This document shows, piece after piece, positions 1 through 6,200 of a stretch of 11,620 nucleotides of DNA. Every line of letters begins with the position of its first letter. Position 1 is the first letter of the stretch. The DNA comes from JBIQLO01 sp044464175 (lineage in GTDB: Bacteria > Planctomycetota > Phycisphaerae > Tepidisphaerales > Tepidisphaeraceae). Made by a program: the position numbers and the translations under genes. Location: contig JBIQLO010000125.1 in assembly GCA_044464175.1 (NCBI GenBank), forward strand, positions 1 to 11,620, read 5' to 3'. The notes below the pieces were generated by a model. It saw only the letters and a program-made list of their open reading frames with translations. It did not search any database and was not told the DNA's origin.

Positions 1-37
1 AGGTCTTATGGATGTTGTTCAGCTCAATCAGAGACAT
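1..37 (-). CDS. macB: MacB-type ABC transporter ATP-binding/permease protein, N-terminal fragment
   Basis: Only the first twelve codons are present before the left edge; read from 37 downwards they give MSLIELNNIHKT. This is the usual opening of MacB/LolD-type ATPases ('IEL.N..K.Y' before the Walker A region). The start ATG lies 91 nt downstream of the stop of the MacA-type adaptor, which is the standard adaptor-then-ABC order for tripartite MacAB-TolC-like export. A purine stretch (AAAGAG) sits about nine bases before the ATG as a modest ribosome site. The call rests on a very short peptide plus context: seeing the peptide is certain, the identity is inference. A LolD-like separate ATPase would look the same over this length, so fusion to the permease cannot be judged here. 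Confidence 0.72.
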   Translation of the reverse strand, partial: MSLIELNNIHKT

Positions 38-128
38 GGGAGGTTGCTCTTTGTTGCTTGTTGTTGGTTCTTTGTTGTTCGCTGGCATGTTCCAGGCAGC
101 AATTAACATAAGACCAGGCGGATGGCAC
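38..128 (-). other. CAA-rich, G-poor spacer between adaptor and ABC gene
   Basis: The 91-nt gap between the adaptor stop and the ABC start codon is, on the transcribed strand, rich in CAA/AAC triplets (about positions 45-81) and poor in G, so it should be largely unstructured RNA. No terminator is seen, which agrees with the two genes being co-transcribed. No protein-coding signal is seen in it. Confidence 0.5.
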
Positions 129-1421
129 CTATTTCTTTTTCCTTTGCCACCACTTCGGCGGGCCGAACGGATTGTTGGTATCCGAGGCATCCACCGTCCC
201 GGCCACCTGCTCGCCGATGACGACCGCGGTTCCCTCGCCCAACCCCTCACCCGTCACCTCCGTTTTGATCCCGTCGGTCAACCCCACCTGCACCGGCACC
301 GGCCGGACGAACTGCCCCTCGGCCATCCACAGCGTCCCTGAATGCCCGCGTGTCGCCTTGGTCGGCGCCTTGTCGCGCTGGCTCGGCTCAATCTGATCCT
401 CCGTCGGCGTCCACCGCAGCGCGGCGTTGGGCACGGTCAGCACATTCTCGTGCCGCGCGATTTCAAACTGCACGTTGGCCGTCAGGTAGGGCAGCAGTTG
501 CCCGCTGGAATTGTCCGTGCTGACCACCACCGTGTACGTCACGACGTTTTGCGTCATTGTCGCGTTGAGCCGGATTTTGGAGACTTGCCCCTTGAACCGC
601 TTGCCCCCGAAGGCGTCCACCGTGAACGTCACCGGCTGGCCCACGCGAATCTGCCCGATGTCCGCCTCGTTCACCGCCACCCAGATTTCCATCTGCTTCA
701 GGTCCTTGGCGATCAGAAACAGGCTCGGGGCGCTGAGGCTGGAGACCACCGTCTGCCCGATGTTCACCCGCCGGTCGATGATGACCCCCTGCACCGGCGA
801 CTTGATGATGCAATATCCCAGGTTCCGCTGCGCCTTGTCGAACGTCGCCTGGGCCGCCTCCACCGCCGATTTTGCCTGCACGATCGACGCCTGCCCCACC
901 GCCACGTTCGCCTTGGCCACCTCGTACGCCGACTTGTAGGAATCGTAATCCGCCTGCGACAGCGCATCAGAGGGGCCGATCTTCTGCGCCCGCTCCCAAT
1001 CCCGCTGCGCCTGGTTCAACTTCGCCTGCAATTGTTGCAGATTCGCCTCGGCATACGCCTGGCCCGCCTTGGCCTGATCCAGCTGCGCCTGGGCCTGTGC
1101 CACATCTGACTGGTACAGCGACTCATCAATCTTCGCCAGCACCGTCCCCGCTTTCACCGTCGAACCGTAATCAATCGGCTTGCCCTGCTCATCCGTGCCG
1201 AAGGCGATGATCAGCCCCCCCACCTGCGACCCCACATCGATCACCTCCTCCGGCTCGATCGTGCCGGTGGCGCTGATCGTGGAGACAATGCTCCCCCGCT
1301 GCAGGGGCGCGGTCTTAAAGCCGCTGGCCGGAGCCTCATGCCCCCACAGCAGCCAGTTGGCCGCCCCCAGCACCAATCCCAGAGCCACCACCACAATGAC
1401 GACGCGCAATAGGACTTTCAT
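129..1421 (-). CDS. macA: MacA/HlyD-family periplasmic adaptor subunit of an efflux system
   Basis: The product (430 aa) links an inner-membrane ABC exporter to an outer-membrane channel. Visible parts in order: an N-terminal membrane anchor at residues 4-26; a first barrel/lipoyl half at 40-100 with 'ATGTIEPEEVIDVGSQVGG', typical of MacA; a long Ala/Gln/Lys-rich coiled-coil hairpin at about 102-200; the second lipoyl half at 205-225 ('IIKSPVQGVIIDRRVNIGQ'); a beta-barrel domain at 240-335; and a C-terminal membrane-proximal domain ending in a basic tail (WWQRKKK). The ATG at 1421 is chosen because the membrane anchor starts there; an in-frame TTG at 1481 would add 20 residues without membrane character. 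The downstream partial gene is the expected MacB-type partner. The substrate (drug, peptide, lipid or siderophore) cannot be told. Family assignment is firm; MacA rather than another ABC-linked adaptor is likely. Confidence 0.9.
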   Translation of the reverse strand: MKVLLRVVIVVVALGLVLGAANWLLWGHEAPASGFKTAPLQRGSIVSTISATGTIEPEEVIDVGSQVGGLIIAFGTDEQGKPIDYGSTVKAGTVLAKIDESLYQSDVAQAQAQLDQAKAGQAYAEANLQQLQAKLNQAQRDWERAQKIGPSDALSQADYDSYKSAYEVAKANVAVGQASIVQAKSAVEAAQATFDKAQRNLGYCIIKSPVQGVIIDRRVNIGQTVVSSLSAPSLFLIAKDLKQMEIWVAVNEADIGQIRVGQPVTFTVDAFGGKRFKGQVSKIRLNATMTQNVVTYTVVVSTDNSSGQLLPYLTANVQFEIARHENVLTVPNAALRWTPTEDQIEPSQRDKAPTKATRGHSGTLWMAEGQFVRPVPVQVGLTDGIKTEVTGEGLGEGTAVVIGEQVAGTVDASDTNNPFGPPKWWQRKKK

Positions 1422-1484
1422 ATGCAACCAGCTTTGAATCCCCCCACCAGACACACCAACCGGCCCTTGGTTAGCGTCCAAATC

Positions 1485-1513
1485 AATCTAGGCACGCCGG
1501 AGCGGAAAAACAA
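1485..1513 (-). promoter_or_regulatory. Candidate sigma70-type promoter for the macA-macB operon
   Basis: On the minus strand a TTGTTT box (1508-1513) is followed by a 17-nt spacer and TAGATT (1485-1490). The spacing is ideal and the -10 matches four of six consensus bases, but the -35 matches only TTG. It lies about 60 nt before the macA start codon. This is an inference from consensus only. Confidence 0.35.
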
Positions 1514-1558
1514 TCCCTCCCCTTCCCTTCCTTCGGCCCCAGGTACGCCAGCTCGTAG

Positions 1559-1577
1559 GGTCCGCTTCAGCGGATCC
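1559..1577. repeat. Small hairpin in the divergent intergenic region
   Basis: GGTCCGC and GCGGATCC flank a TTCA loop, forming a seven-pair stem with one bulged T. A related 'CCGCTTCAGGG' string occurs again at about 1610-1620. It lies between two divergently transcribed genes (1421 minus, 1716 plus). On the plus strand it is followed by a short T-containing tract (AGTTATTTT), but no gene upstream on that strand needs a terminator. Its role is unknown. Confidence 0.4.
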
Positions 1578-1621
1578 AGTTATTTTGCCTCCGAGCCCAA
1601 ATAACCCGTCCCGCTTCAGGG

Positions 1622-1646
1622 CATAGGGGCGGCCTTGGCCACTCCC
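1622..1646. repeat. Degenerate copy of the TGGGCCTTGGCCCA palindrome
   Basis: The core GGCCTTGGCC preceded by TAGGGGC and followed by ACTCCC resembles, with a few changes, one arm of the perfect inverted repeat at 3021-3076 (TAGGGTGGGCCTTGGCCCAC). It looks like a decayed single unit of the same dispersed element. It sits in the 294-nt divergent spacer 1422-1715, which otherwise holds only the candidate promoters and a small hairpin. Confidence 0.4.
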
Positions 1647-1672
1647 AAAAAATCGACGACTCAATGGCCACC

Positions 1673-1685
1673 CGCCTGCTACAAT
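1673..1685 (+). promoter_or_regulatory. Extended -10 promoter for the small plus-strand gene
   Basis: TGCTACAAT (TACAAT at 1680-1685) is an extended -10 element, TGn followed by five of six consensus bases, about 30 nt before the ATG at 1716. No good -35 is seen 17 nt upstream, which is tolerable for extended -10 promoters. An AT-rich stretch follows it. The SD sequence GGAGG comes next, at 1707-1711. Confidence 0.45.
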
Positions 1686-1715
1686 AAATAATGCCCCTTT
1701 TGTTCCGGAGGAACA

Positions 1716-2084
1716 ATGGACCCTGAATTGGAAGTCACTATCCGATTATATTTCCAGATATGGGAAAAGGCGCTCGCCGCGTTCTTTGGCTGGGATCGCG
1801 CCCAGGTGGCCGATTGGGCCAACCAATGGGAGGAGTCTATGAACGATCCTGATTCCATTTTTTTTCATGAAGACCCCTCCTATTATTTTGTCTCCTTATT
1901 GATCGACGATAGCCTGAAACACACCTCAAAAGGCTGGCCGCTAAAACTCGACAACGAATTATGCGATTTGCTATCCCAAGGCGTTAATCTGTACTGGGCC
2001 GCGGCCTATTACGACTGGGAGGCGGCCAAACGCCGAGTGGACAAAGTGCTCGCCCGATATGAAACCTCCCTCCCTCAAAGGTAG
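1716..2084 (+). CDS. Small Trp-rich acidic protein of unknown function
   Basis: I do not recognise this 122-aa protein. The start is well supported: GGAGG lies five bases before the ATG and an extended -10 element lies upstream. There is no signal peptide or membrane segment, so it should be a soluble cytoplasmic protein. It is rich in aromatic residues, with seven Trp (16, 26, 34, 38, 74, 94, 101) and Tyr/Phe clusters such as 'IFFHEDPSYYF', and looks mainly helical and compact. It is the only plus-strand gene, convergent with the membrane-protein gene that ends at 2121, and its base composition is visibly less GC-rich than its neighbours, with many A/T-ending codons. This suggests an independent, perhaps transferred, gene. 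A small immunity-like or DUF protein is possible, but nothing in the sequence proves any function. Confidence 0.75.
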   Translation: MDPELEVTIRLYFQIWEKALAAFFGWDRAQVADWANQWEESMNDPDSIFFHEDPSYYFVSLLIDDSLKHTSKGWPLKLDNELCDLLSQGVNLYWAAAYYDWEAAKRRVDKVLARYETSLPQR

Positions 2085-2099
2085 TCGCGTAGGATTAGT

Positions 2100-2140
2100 T
2101 TTAGCGGCCCCAATAAAGATTCAATCCCGCGGCCGCTGAA
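2100..2140. repeat. Hairpin between convergent genes
   Basis: AGCGGCC (2103-2109) and GGCCGCT (2131-2137) form a perfect seven-bp stem, extendable by T-G and two T-A pairs, with a 21-nt loop. It spans the 3' end and stop codon of the minus-strand gene and follows the stop of the plus-strand gene by 15 nt. It could act as a bidirectional transcript end, but neither side has a real T-run after the stem. Confidence 0.35.
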
Positions 2141-2990
2141 CCGTCAGCCATCGAATCCCGCGCCCGACCGCCTTGATCCATTCCGAGACAATCACGAAGG
2201 CCACCACCGCCAGAACCAGCCCGATGATCAGGAATGGAATGAGGATCAATACCGTCCCGATCTGCCCGTCCCGGATCGCCCGCACCAATGTGCCGAGGAT
2301 CGCCAGATTCCACACGACGCCGGCACCGGCCCACACCACCTGCGCGACTCCCGAAAGCAGCCAACCCAACGGGCGCGGCATGCCCTTGAGGGAATCCTCC
2401 TCCGGTTCCGCCACCGGCTCGGGCGAGGGGGGAGCCGGCGCCGGCGCGGGCTCCCGAATGCCCGTCACCTTCAATTCCCGCAGATATCGCTCAATCGTCC
2501 CCTTGAGGTAGTCCGCCCCGTCGGCCGTCAGCCCGCGCCCAAAGACGATCTGATCGGCCGGGAGACGCAGGCTCAGCCCATGCCCATCCCGCCGCCGCGC
2601 ATCCCCTGCCCGATTCACCACCTCGACCCCCTTGATATTCAGCACGTTGGCATTCCATCGGCGCAGCACCACCCCGGCCGAAAACTGCCGTTCCAGCGTC
2701 TGCGGCCCGACAATCAGCCGCTCCCGGCCCCAGAATGCCCAGATCAACGTGCCCGTCGCCGCCAGGGCGATCGCAATCATCAGGGCCAGCACCCCCACCC
2801 CGCGCAGATCCGGATGCAGCCCGACCTGCCGGGCCACCTGGACGGTTCCATAAATCCATAGCGGAAGCCAGAGCACCAGAAAACACCCCCCGCCCGCCCC
2901 TGCCCGCCGTTGCAGCACCAGCGTCCGCCCCTGCCGATCCACCACCACCCCCTCCACCCGCTCCATATTTGCCGCCTCACCTTCCGACAT
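2121..2990 (-). CDS. Membrane protein with PH-like central region, unknown function
   Basis: The 289-aa product is not assigned to a known function. Predicted layout: a short cytoplasmic N-terminus, two membrane segments (about 35-53 and 65-88), a soluble region at 89-175 whose opening ('FWGRERLIVGPQTLERQF') and closing helix ('LKGTIERYLREL') look like bacterial PH-like (DUF304-type) domains, a Pro/Ala/Glu linker at 178-202, then two more membrane segments (about 207-236 and 245-270). The ATG at 2990 is chosen because GGGAGG ends six bases before it; a GTG two codons earlier would overlap that ribosome site. It follows another unassigned membrane-protein gene on the same strand, but the spacer holds a large palindrome, so co-transcription is uncertain. 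The PH-like reading is inference from sequence style. Confidence 0.75.
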   Translation of the reverse strand: MSEGEAANMERVEGVVVDRQGRTLVLQRRAGAGGGCFLVLWLPLWIYGTVQVARQVGLHPDLRGVGVLALMIAIALAATGTLIWAFWGRERLIVGPQTLERQFSAGVVLRRWNANVLNIKGVEVVNRAGDARRRDGHGLSLRLPADQIVFGRGLTADGADYLKGTIERYLRELKVTGIREPAPAPAPPSPEPVAEPEEDSLKGMPRPLGWLLSGVAQVVWAGAGVVWNLAILGTLVRAIRDGQIGTVLILIPFLIIGLVLAVVAFVIVSEWIKAVGRGIRWLTVQRPRD

Positions 2991-3020
2991 TTCCACCCTC
3001 CCGGAATGAACCCGTAGAAA

Positions 3021-3076
3021 AGTAGGGTGGGCCTTGGCCCACCATCCTACCGTGGTGGGCCAAGGCCCACCCTACT
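3021..3076. repeat. Perfect 24-bp inverted repeat (REP/BIME-like element)
   Basis: Two perfectly complementary 24-bp arms, 3021-3044 and 3053-3076, flank an 8-nt spacer (TCCTACCG). Each arm also contains its own palindrome, TGGGCC-TT-GGCCCA, so the DNA can form either one long hairpin or two small ones, as bipartite REP (BIME) elements do. It lies in the 100-nt spacer between two minus-strand membrane-protein genes. From memory, strings of this type recur between genes in planctomycete genomes. There is no T-run beside it, so it is not a classical intrinsic terminator, although such a stem could stabilise or end a transcript. Confidence 0.85.
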
Positions 3077-3090
3077 GACTACGGAGCCTT

Positions 3091-3699
3091 TCAAGAGGGC
3101 AGCCTTGGCTTTCCACTCTCACCCCGATCTCCCTTCCCTTCTACCGACAGCGGGAGAACTTCAAAGCCCCGGGCAAGTTTCCCGGCCCACCGCCGCACAT
3201 CTTTGAGCGACCGGGCCAGCAGGAGAATCAACGCCATTGGAATGGCGACATAAACCGTCAGCAGCAGGATGACCCAGACATTGCGATCGCCGCGATCCGC
3301 CAAATTCGCGCCGATGCCCAAGAGTCCGGCCAGCACCTGGAGCACCGCCAGCGTCGTCAGCACCACACCGGGCCACAACCGCCGCGGCCTCATGCAAAAC
3401 GCGAAGAGCATGTAAAGAAATCCCGGAGCCAACAGACCGGCCGCCGCCACCGCCCCGATCGCGATCATAATCGCCGGCCCCAACCCTCTGGCTCCGCTAT
3501 AAATCAGTTCCAGAGCATACACGGCCGGAACGCCGCCGATCAGGAAAAACAGCAGCCCCGCCGCCACTGTGGCGCGTTTCGCCCAGACCAACGATTTCGG
3601 CCCGTTCGCGGCAGCCATCAACCACCTCGCCGAATTGCCTGCGAATTGATAGAGGCTCCGTAGCACATTGCGGACCATTCGCCGGATGACACTTATCAC
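3091..3699 (-). CDS. Four-segment integral membrane protein of unknown function
   Basis: The 202-aa product has an amphipathic, basic N-terminus (residues 1-42), four hydrophobic segments (about 43-66, 73-102, 110-131, 141-163) and a polar, charged C-terminal tail. No catalytic or transport motif is visible and I do not recognise the family. The start is uncertain: the longest reading begins with GTG at 3699, while an ATG at 3678 would remove seven residues; neither has a clear SD sequence. It follows ribF after 143 nt on the same strand, and precedes the PH-like membrane protein. Both membrane proteins may handle the same envelope task, but only proximity suggests this. Confidence 0.7.
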   Translation of the reverse strand: MISVIRRMVRNVLRSLYQFAGNSARWLMAAANGPKSLVWAKRATVAAGLLFFLIGGVPAVYALELIYSGARGLGPAIMIAIGAVAAAGLLAPGFLYMLFAFCMRPRRLWPGVVLTTLAVLQVLAGLLGIGANLADRGDRNVWVILLLTVYVAIPMALILLLARSLKDVRRWAGKLARGFEVLPLSVEGKGDRGESGKPRLPS

Positions 3700-3757
3700 G
3701 ATTCACGTAGAACGATAGGCGATGCGGACGCTACAGCATCAATACGTCTGACACGAG

Positions 3758-3776
3758 TGAGACACTCCGTGCCACA
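3758..3776. repeat. Small hairpin after ribF
   Basis: GAGTG and CACTC flank an AGA loop inside ACGAGTG...CACTCCGT, giving a seven-pair stem with one bulge. It lies about 70 nt downstream of the ribF stop codon in a 143-nt spacer. There is no T-run after it on the minus strand, so a terminator role is only a possibility. Confidence 0.25.
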
Positions 3777-3842
3777 ATAGGCAAGAATCTGCGTGTATTC
3801 ATGCCCCATCGATGGCAATCATCGACAGCAGAACGCCTCGAT

Positions 3843-4781
3843 TCAATCCGCGCCCGCGATCTGCCGCGTGCGCGCCACATCCCGCTCGATCTGCTCTCCC
3901 AGCGCCCCGGCTGAAGTAAACGTCCGCTGGTCGCGCACCCACTCCAGCAGTTCCAGCCGCAGCGTCTGCCCATACAGGTCGCCTTCGTAGTCCAGCAGAT
4001 GCGCCTCCACCCAGAGTCGCTGGTCGCCGAAGGTGGGGTTGGTCCCGATGCTGACGGCCGCCGCCACCGTCCGCCCGTCCAACTGGCAGCGCCCGGCATA
4101 CACCCCCTCGGCCGGAAGCATCTGGGCGCCGCAATCCAAGTTGGCCGTGGGAAACCCGATGCCCCGCCCGCGTCCGTTGCCGCGGATCACGGTTCCCTCC
4201 AGGGCATAGGCCCTCCCCAGGCAGCAGCGCGCATCCCGCACCCTTCCTTCGCTCAGGAGCCACCGGATTACCGAACTGCTCACCGGCACGCTCCAGAAAT
4301 GCCCCAGCACCACGCGCAACGGCGGCACTACTTCCAGCCGCACAGAGCTGTCGGCCGACCACTGGCGCAGCACTGCAATCGTCCCCTTGCGCCCCTTGCC
4401 GAAGTAAAAGCTCTCCCCTTCCACCATCGCCACCGGACGCACCTGGTCGCGGATCAGCTGCCAGAACGCCTCGGCCGCCAGCCCCAGCACATCCGGCGTC
4501 GGCGGCAGTTCCACCAGGTGATCCACCCCCGCCTCGGCCAGGAGATGCCGCTTGAGAACCGGCAGCGTCAGGCGCGGCGGCGCCATCGCCGGCCGCAGTA
4601 CCGTCAGCGGATGCGGCTCAAAGGTCACAATCGCCAGCCCCCCCGCCCCCTCTCCGCGCAGCGAGTGCATCACCCGGAGAATCTCCCGGTGCCCCAGGTG
4701 AATCCCGTCAAAATTCCCGACGGAGATCACCGCGTTCGGCGGAAGCTGGGCAAGGCCCGCAAGGCCGTGGTGGATATTCAT
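3843..4781 (-). CDS. ribF: Bifunctional riboflavin kinase / FAD synthetase
   Basis: RibF phosphorylates riboflavin to FMN and then adenylates FMN to FAD in the cytoplasm. The 312-aa length is normal for the bifunctional bacterial enzyme. The N-terminal nucleotidyltransferase domain shows 'GNFDGIHLGH' (22-31, with the HxGH nucleotide-binding motif), 'TFEPHP' (53-58), 'FYFGKGRKG' (125-133) and 'SSSVIRWLLSEG' (168-179). The C-terminal kinase domain shows 'GRGRGIGFPTANL' (203-215), 'GVYAG' (226-230), 'SIGTNPTFG' (244-252) and 'VEAHLLD' (258-264), with the expected catalytic Glu at 259. The ATG at 4781 fits the family's N-terminus, but no SD sequence precedes it; instead the start codon is the edge of a heptamer inverted repeat. 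It follows moeB by 84 nt and may be co-transcribed with it. Confidence 0.95.
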   Translation of the reverse strand: MNIHHGLAGLAQLPPNAVISVGNFDGIHLGHREILRVMHSLRGEGAGGLAIVTFEPHPLTVLRPAMAPPRLTLPVLKRHLLAEAGVDHLVELPPTPDVLGLAAEAFWQLIRDQVRPVAMVEGESFYFGKGRKGTIAVLRQWSADSSVRLEVVPPLRVVLGHFWSVPVSSSVIRWLLSEGRVRDARCCLGRAYALEGTVIRGNGRGRGIGFPTANLDCGAQMLPAEGVYAGRCQLDGRTVAAAVSIGTNPTFGDQRLWVEAHLLDYEGDLYGQTLRLELLEWVRDQRTFTSAGALGEQIERDVARTRQIAGAD

Positions 4782-4859
4782 GGAAAATGGAAAATGGAAA
4801 ATGAAAAATGGAGAATTGCAAAGAAACGCTCTTCACATTTTCCATTTTCCATTTTCCAT
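4780..4859. repeat. 24-bp inverted repeat built from ATGGAAA heptamers, at the ribF start
   Basis: Arms 4780-4803 and 4836-4859 are perfectly complementary over 24 bp and each consists of three-plus tandem copies of the heptamer ATGGAAA (or its complement). The 32-nt loop starts with a decayed further copy (AAAAATGGAG). The element fills the moeB-ribF spacer almost completely, and its left arm overlaps the first base pair of the ribF start codon, so the transcript would carry the ATG at the foot of a long AU-rich stem. It may serve as the end of the moeB transcript, a translation gate for ribF, or simply be a mobile or expandable repeat. Confidence 0.85.
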
Positions 4860-4865
4860 TTTACT

Positions 4866-6146
4866 TCAGTATTGCGGCCCGCCGGGATTCACATCCTTGT
4901 TCCACAGCAGAATGCCGCCGGCCATGCTTTTGACATCCTCAAACCCTTTTTGCTTGAGGATTTTGGCGAATTGCAACGAGCGTCCGCCACTGCGGCAGTG
5001 GACAACCACCGGCTCCTTCTCATGTCCCTTCAACTTGTCCATGTTCTGCTCGATCTGCTGCAGCGGAATCAGATCGGCCCCGTCGATGTGGGTGATCTGC
5101 CACTCGTTGGGCATCCGGCAATCGACGAACACGAACTTTTCGTTCCTGTCCAGCAGGCTCTTCACCTGGCGCGGCGTGATCTCCCAGTCCGGGTCGAACT
5201 GGTAGTCCGGCGGCAACCCGCGCTCATCCAGCTCCGCCTTGGGCTGGGCAAACCCTTCCTTGGCCCGCTTCACTTCCGCCTCGGTTTCGGCCAGTGACTT
5301 GGGGTCGAGAATCGGCACGCCGCAGAACTGCTCATAGTCCACCGGCTCGGTGATGGTCGGGTGATCCCCGCAGACCGGGCATTCCGGATCACGGCGCAGC
5401 TTGAACGCCTTGAAATCAAAATCGAGCGCGGAAAACGTCGTCAGCTTCCCGATCGCCGGCGTCCCGATTCCCAAAATCAGCTTCAGCACCTCGTTGGCCT
5501 GGAATGTCCCGATGATGCCCGGCAGCACGCCCAGCACGCCCCCTTCGGCGCAGCTCGGCACCGACCCCGGGTCCGGCGGCTCGGGATACATGCAGCGATA
5601 GCACGGTCCATGCTCGCCCGGCCGTAGCGGGTTGGGCAGATGCGAGGCGAAGACCGTCATCATCCCCTCAAACCGCAGGATCGAGCCGTAAATGTTCGGC
5701 TTTTTCAAAATGACGCAGGCATCATTGACGCAGTAGCGCGTGGGGAAGTTGTCCGTGCCGTCAATGATGATGTCATATCGCGCCACCAGGTCCAGCACGT
5801 TCTGGCTGTTGACGATGGTGTCATGCTCGATGATCTTGACGTCCGAGTTCAGGTCATGCAGCCGCTCGGCCGAGGCCGTCACCTTCTTCTTGCCCAGGGA
5901 ACTGGTCCCGAAAAGAATTTGCCGCTGCAGGTTGCTTGGACTGACGATGTCCACGTCCACCAGCCCGATCGTCCCCACGCCGGCCGCCGCCAGGTACAAA
6001 CTCACGGGGCACCCCAGCCCGCCGGCGCCGATGATCAGAACCTTGGCGTTCAGCAGTTTCTTCTGCCCTTCCACGCCGACTTCGGGCAGGATCAGGTGGC
6101 GCTTGTAGCGGTTGACCTGCTCTGTATTCAATTGAGTGACGCTCAT
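4866..6146 (-). CDS. moeB: MoeB/ThiF-family E1-like adenylyltransferase fused to a rhodanese domain
   Basis: This 426-aa enzyme should adenylate the C-terminal Gly-Gly of a sulfur-carrier protein (MoaD, ThiS or similar) and pass sulfur to it. The E1-like domain spans about 8-265: ATP loop 'IIGAGGLGCPVSLYLAAAG' (38-56), 'DVDIVSPSNLQRQ' (64-76), 'DGTDNFPTRYCVND' (129-142), the conserved cysteine segment 'PSCAEGGVLGVLPG' (197-210), and two zinc CxxC pairs (C182/C185 and C256/C259). After a charged linker (about 285-315), a rhodanese domain at 320-420 keeps the active-site loop 'HCRSGGRS' with Cys384 as persulfide carrier. This is the architecture of eukaryotic MOCS3/Uba4. The ATG at 6146 is chosen because AAAGG precedes it and MSVTQLNTEQVNRYKRH is the family's usual start; an earlier TTG at 6278 is unlikely. 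Which carrier it serves cannot be told here, since no moa or thi gene is nearby. Confidence 0.93.
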   Translation of the reverse strand: MSVTQLNTEQVNRYKRHLILPEVGVEGQKKLLNAKVLIIGAGGLGCPVSLYLAAAGVGTIGLVDVDIVSPSNLQRQILFGTSSLGKKKVTASAERLHDLNSDVKIIEHDTIVNSQNVLDLVARYDIIIDGTDNFPTRYCVNDACVILKKPNIYGSILRFEGMMTVFASHLPNPLRPGEHGPCYRCMYPEPPDPGSVPSCAEGGVLGVLPGIIGTFQANEVLKLILGIGTPAIGKLTTFSALDFDFKAFKLRRDPECPVCGDHPTITEPVDYEQFCGVPILDPKSLAETEAEVKRAKEGFAQPKAELDERGLPPDYQFDPDWEITPRQVKSLLDRNEKFVFVDCRMPNEWQITHIDGADLIPLQQIEQNMDKLKGHEKEPVVVHCRSGGRSLQFAKILKQKGFEDVKSMAGGILLWNKDVNPGGPQY

Positions 6147-6168
6147 GTTTGCCTTTCGCAATATCCCT

Positions 6169-6200
6169 AAAAAACAAAAAACCATGCCTGTTCGGCATGG
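6169..6200 (-). terminator. Intrinsic-terminator-like hairpin in the moeB leader
   Basis: On the minus strand a perfect seven-bp stem (CCATGCC/GGCATGG, 6182-6200, five-nt loop) is followed at once by TTTTTTGTTTTTT, a classical rho-independent terminator. It lies only about 25-50 nt before the moeB start codon and downstream of the best promoter in the spacer, so it could end the upstream esterase transcript or act as an attenuator for moeB. Confidence 0.75.

Noticed and set aside
2..115. Nine-bp inverted repeat GGTCTTATG (2-10) / CATAAGACC (107-115)
   Set aside because: One arm is the coding sequence for H-K-T of the MacB-type start; at this length and distance it is likely chance, not a transposon end.
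342..1109. 255-codon plus-strand open frame opposite the macA gene
   Set aside because: Arg/Leu/His-rich shadow with no family features and no ribosome site; the minus-strand adaptor is clear.
1422..1481. Longer macA start (TTG at 1481)
   Set aside because: It would place 20 polar residues before the membrane anchor; the ATG at 1421 starts at the anchor as in the family.
4780..4859. CRISPR array
   Set aside because: The tandem heptamers have no spacers and face each other as a hairpin; no cas gene is present.
3999..5297. 432-codon open frame on the plus strand
   Set aside because: It runs antisense to ribF and moeB and straight through the heptamer repeat; the composition is that of a shadow frame.
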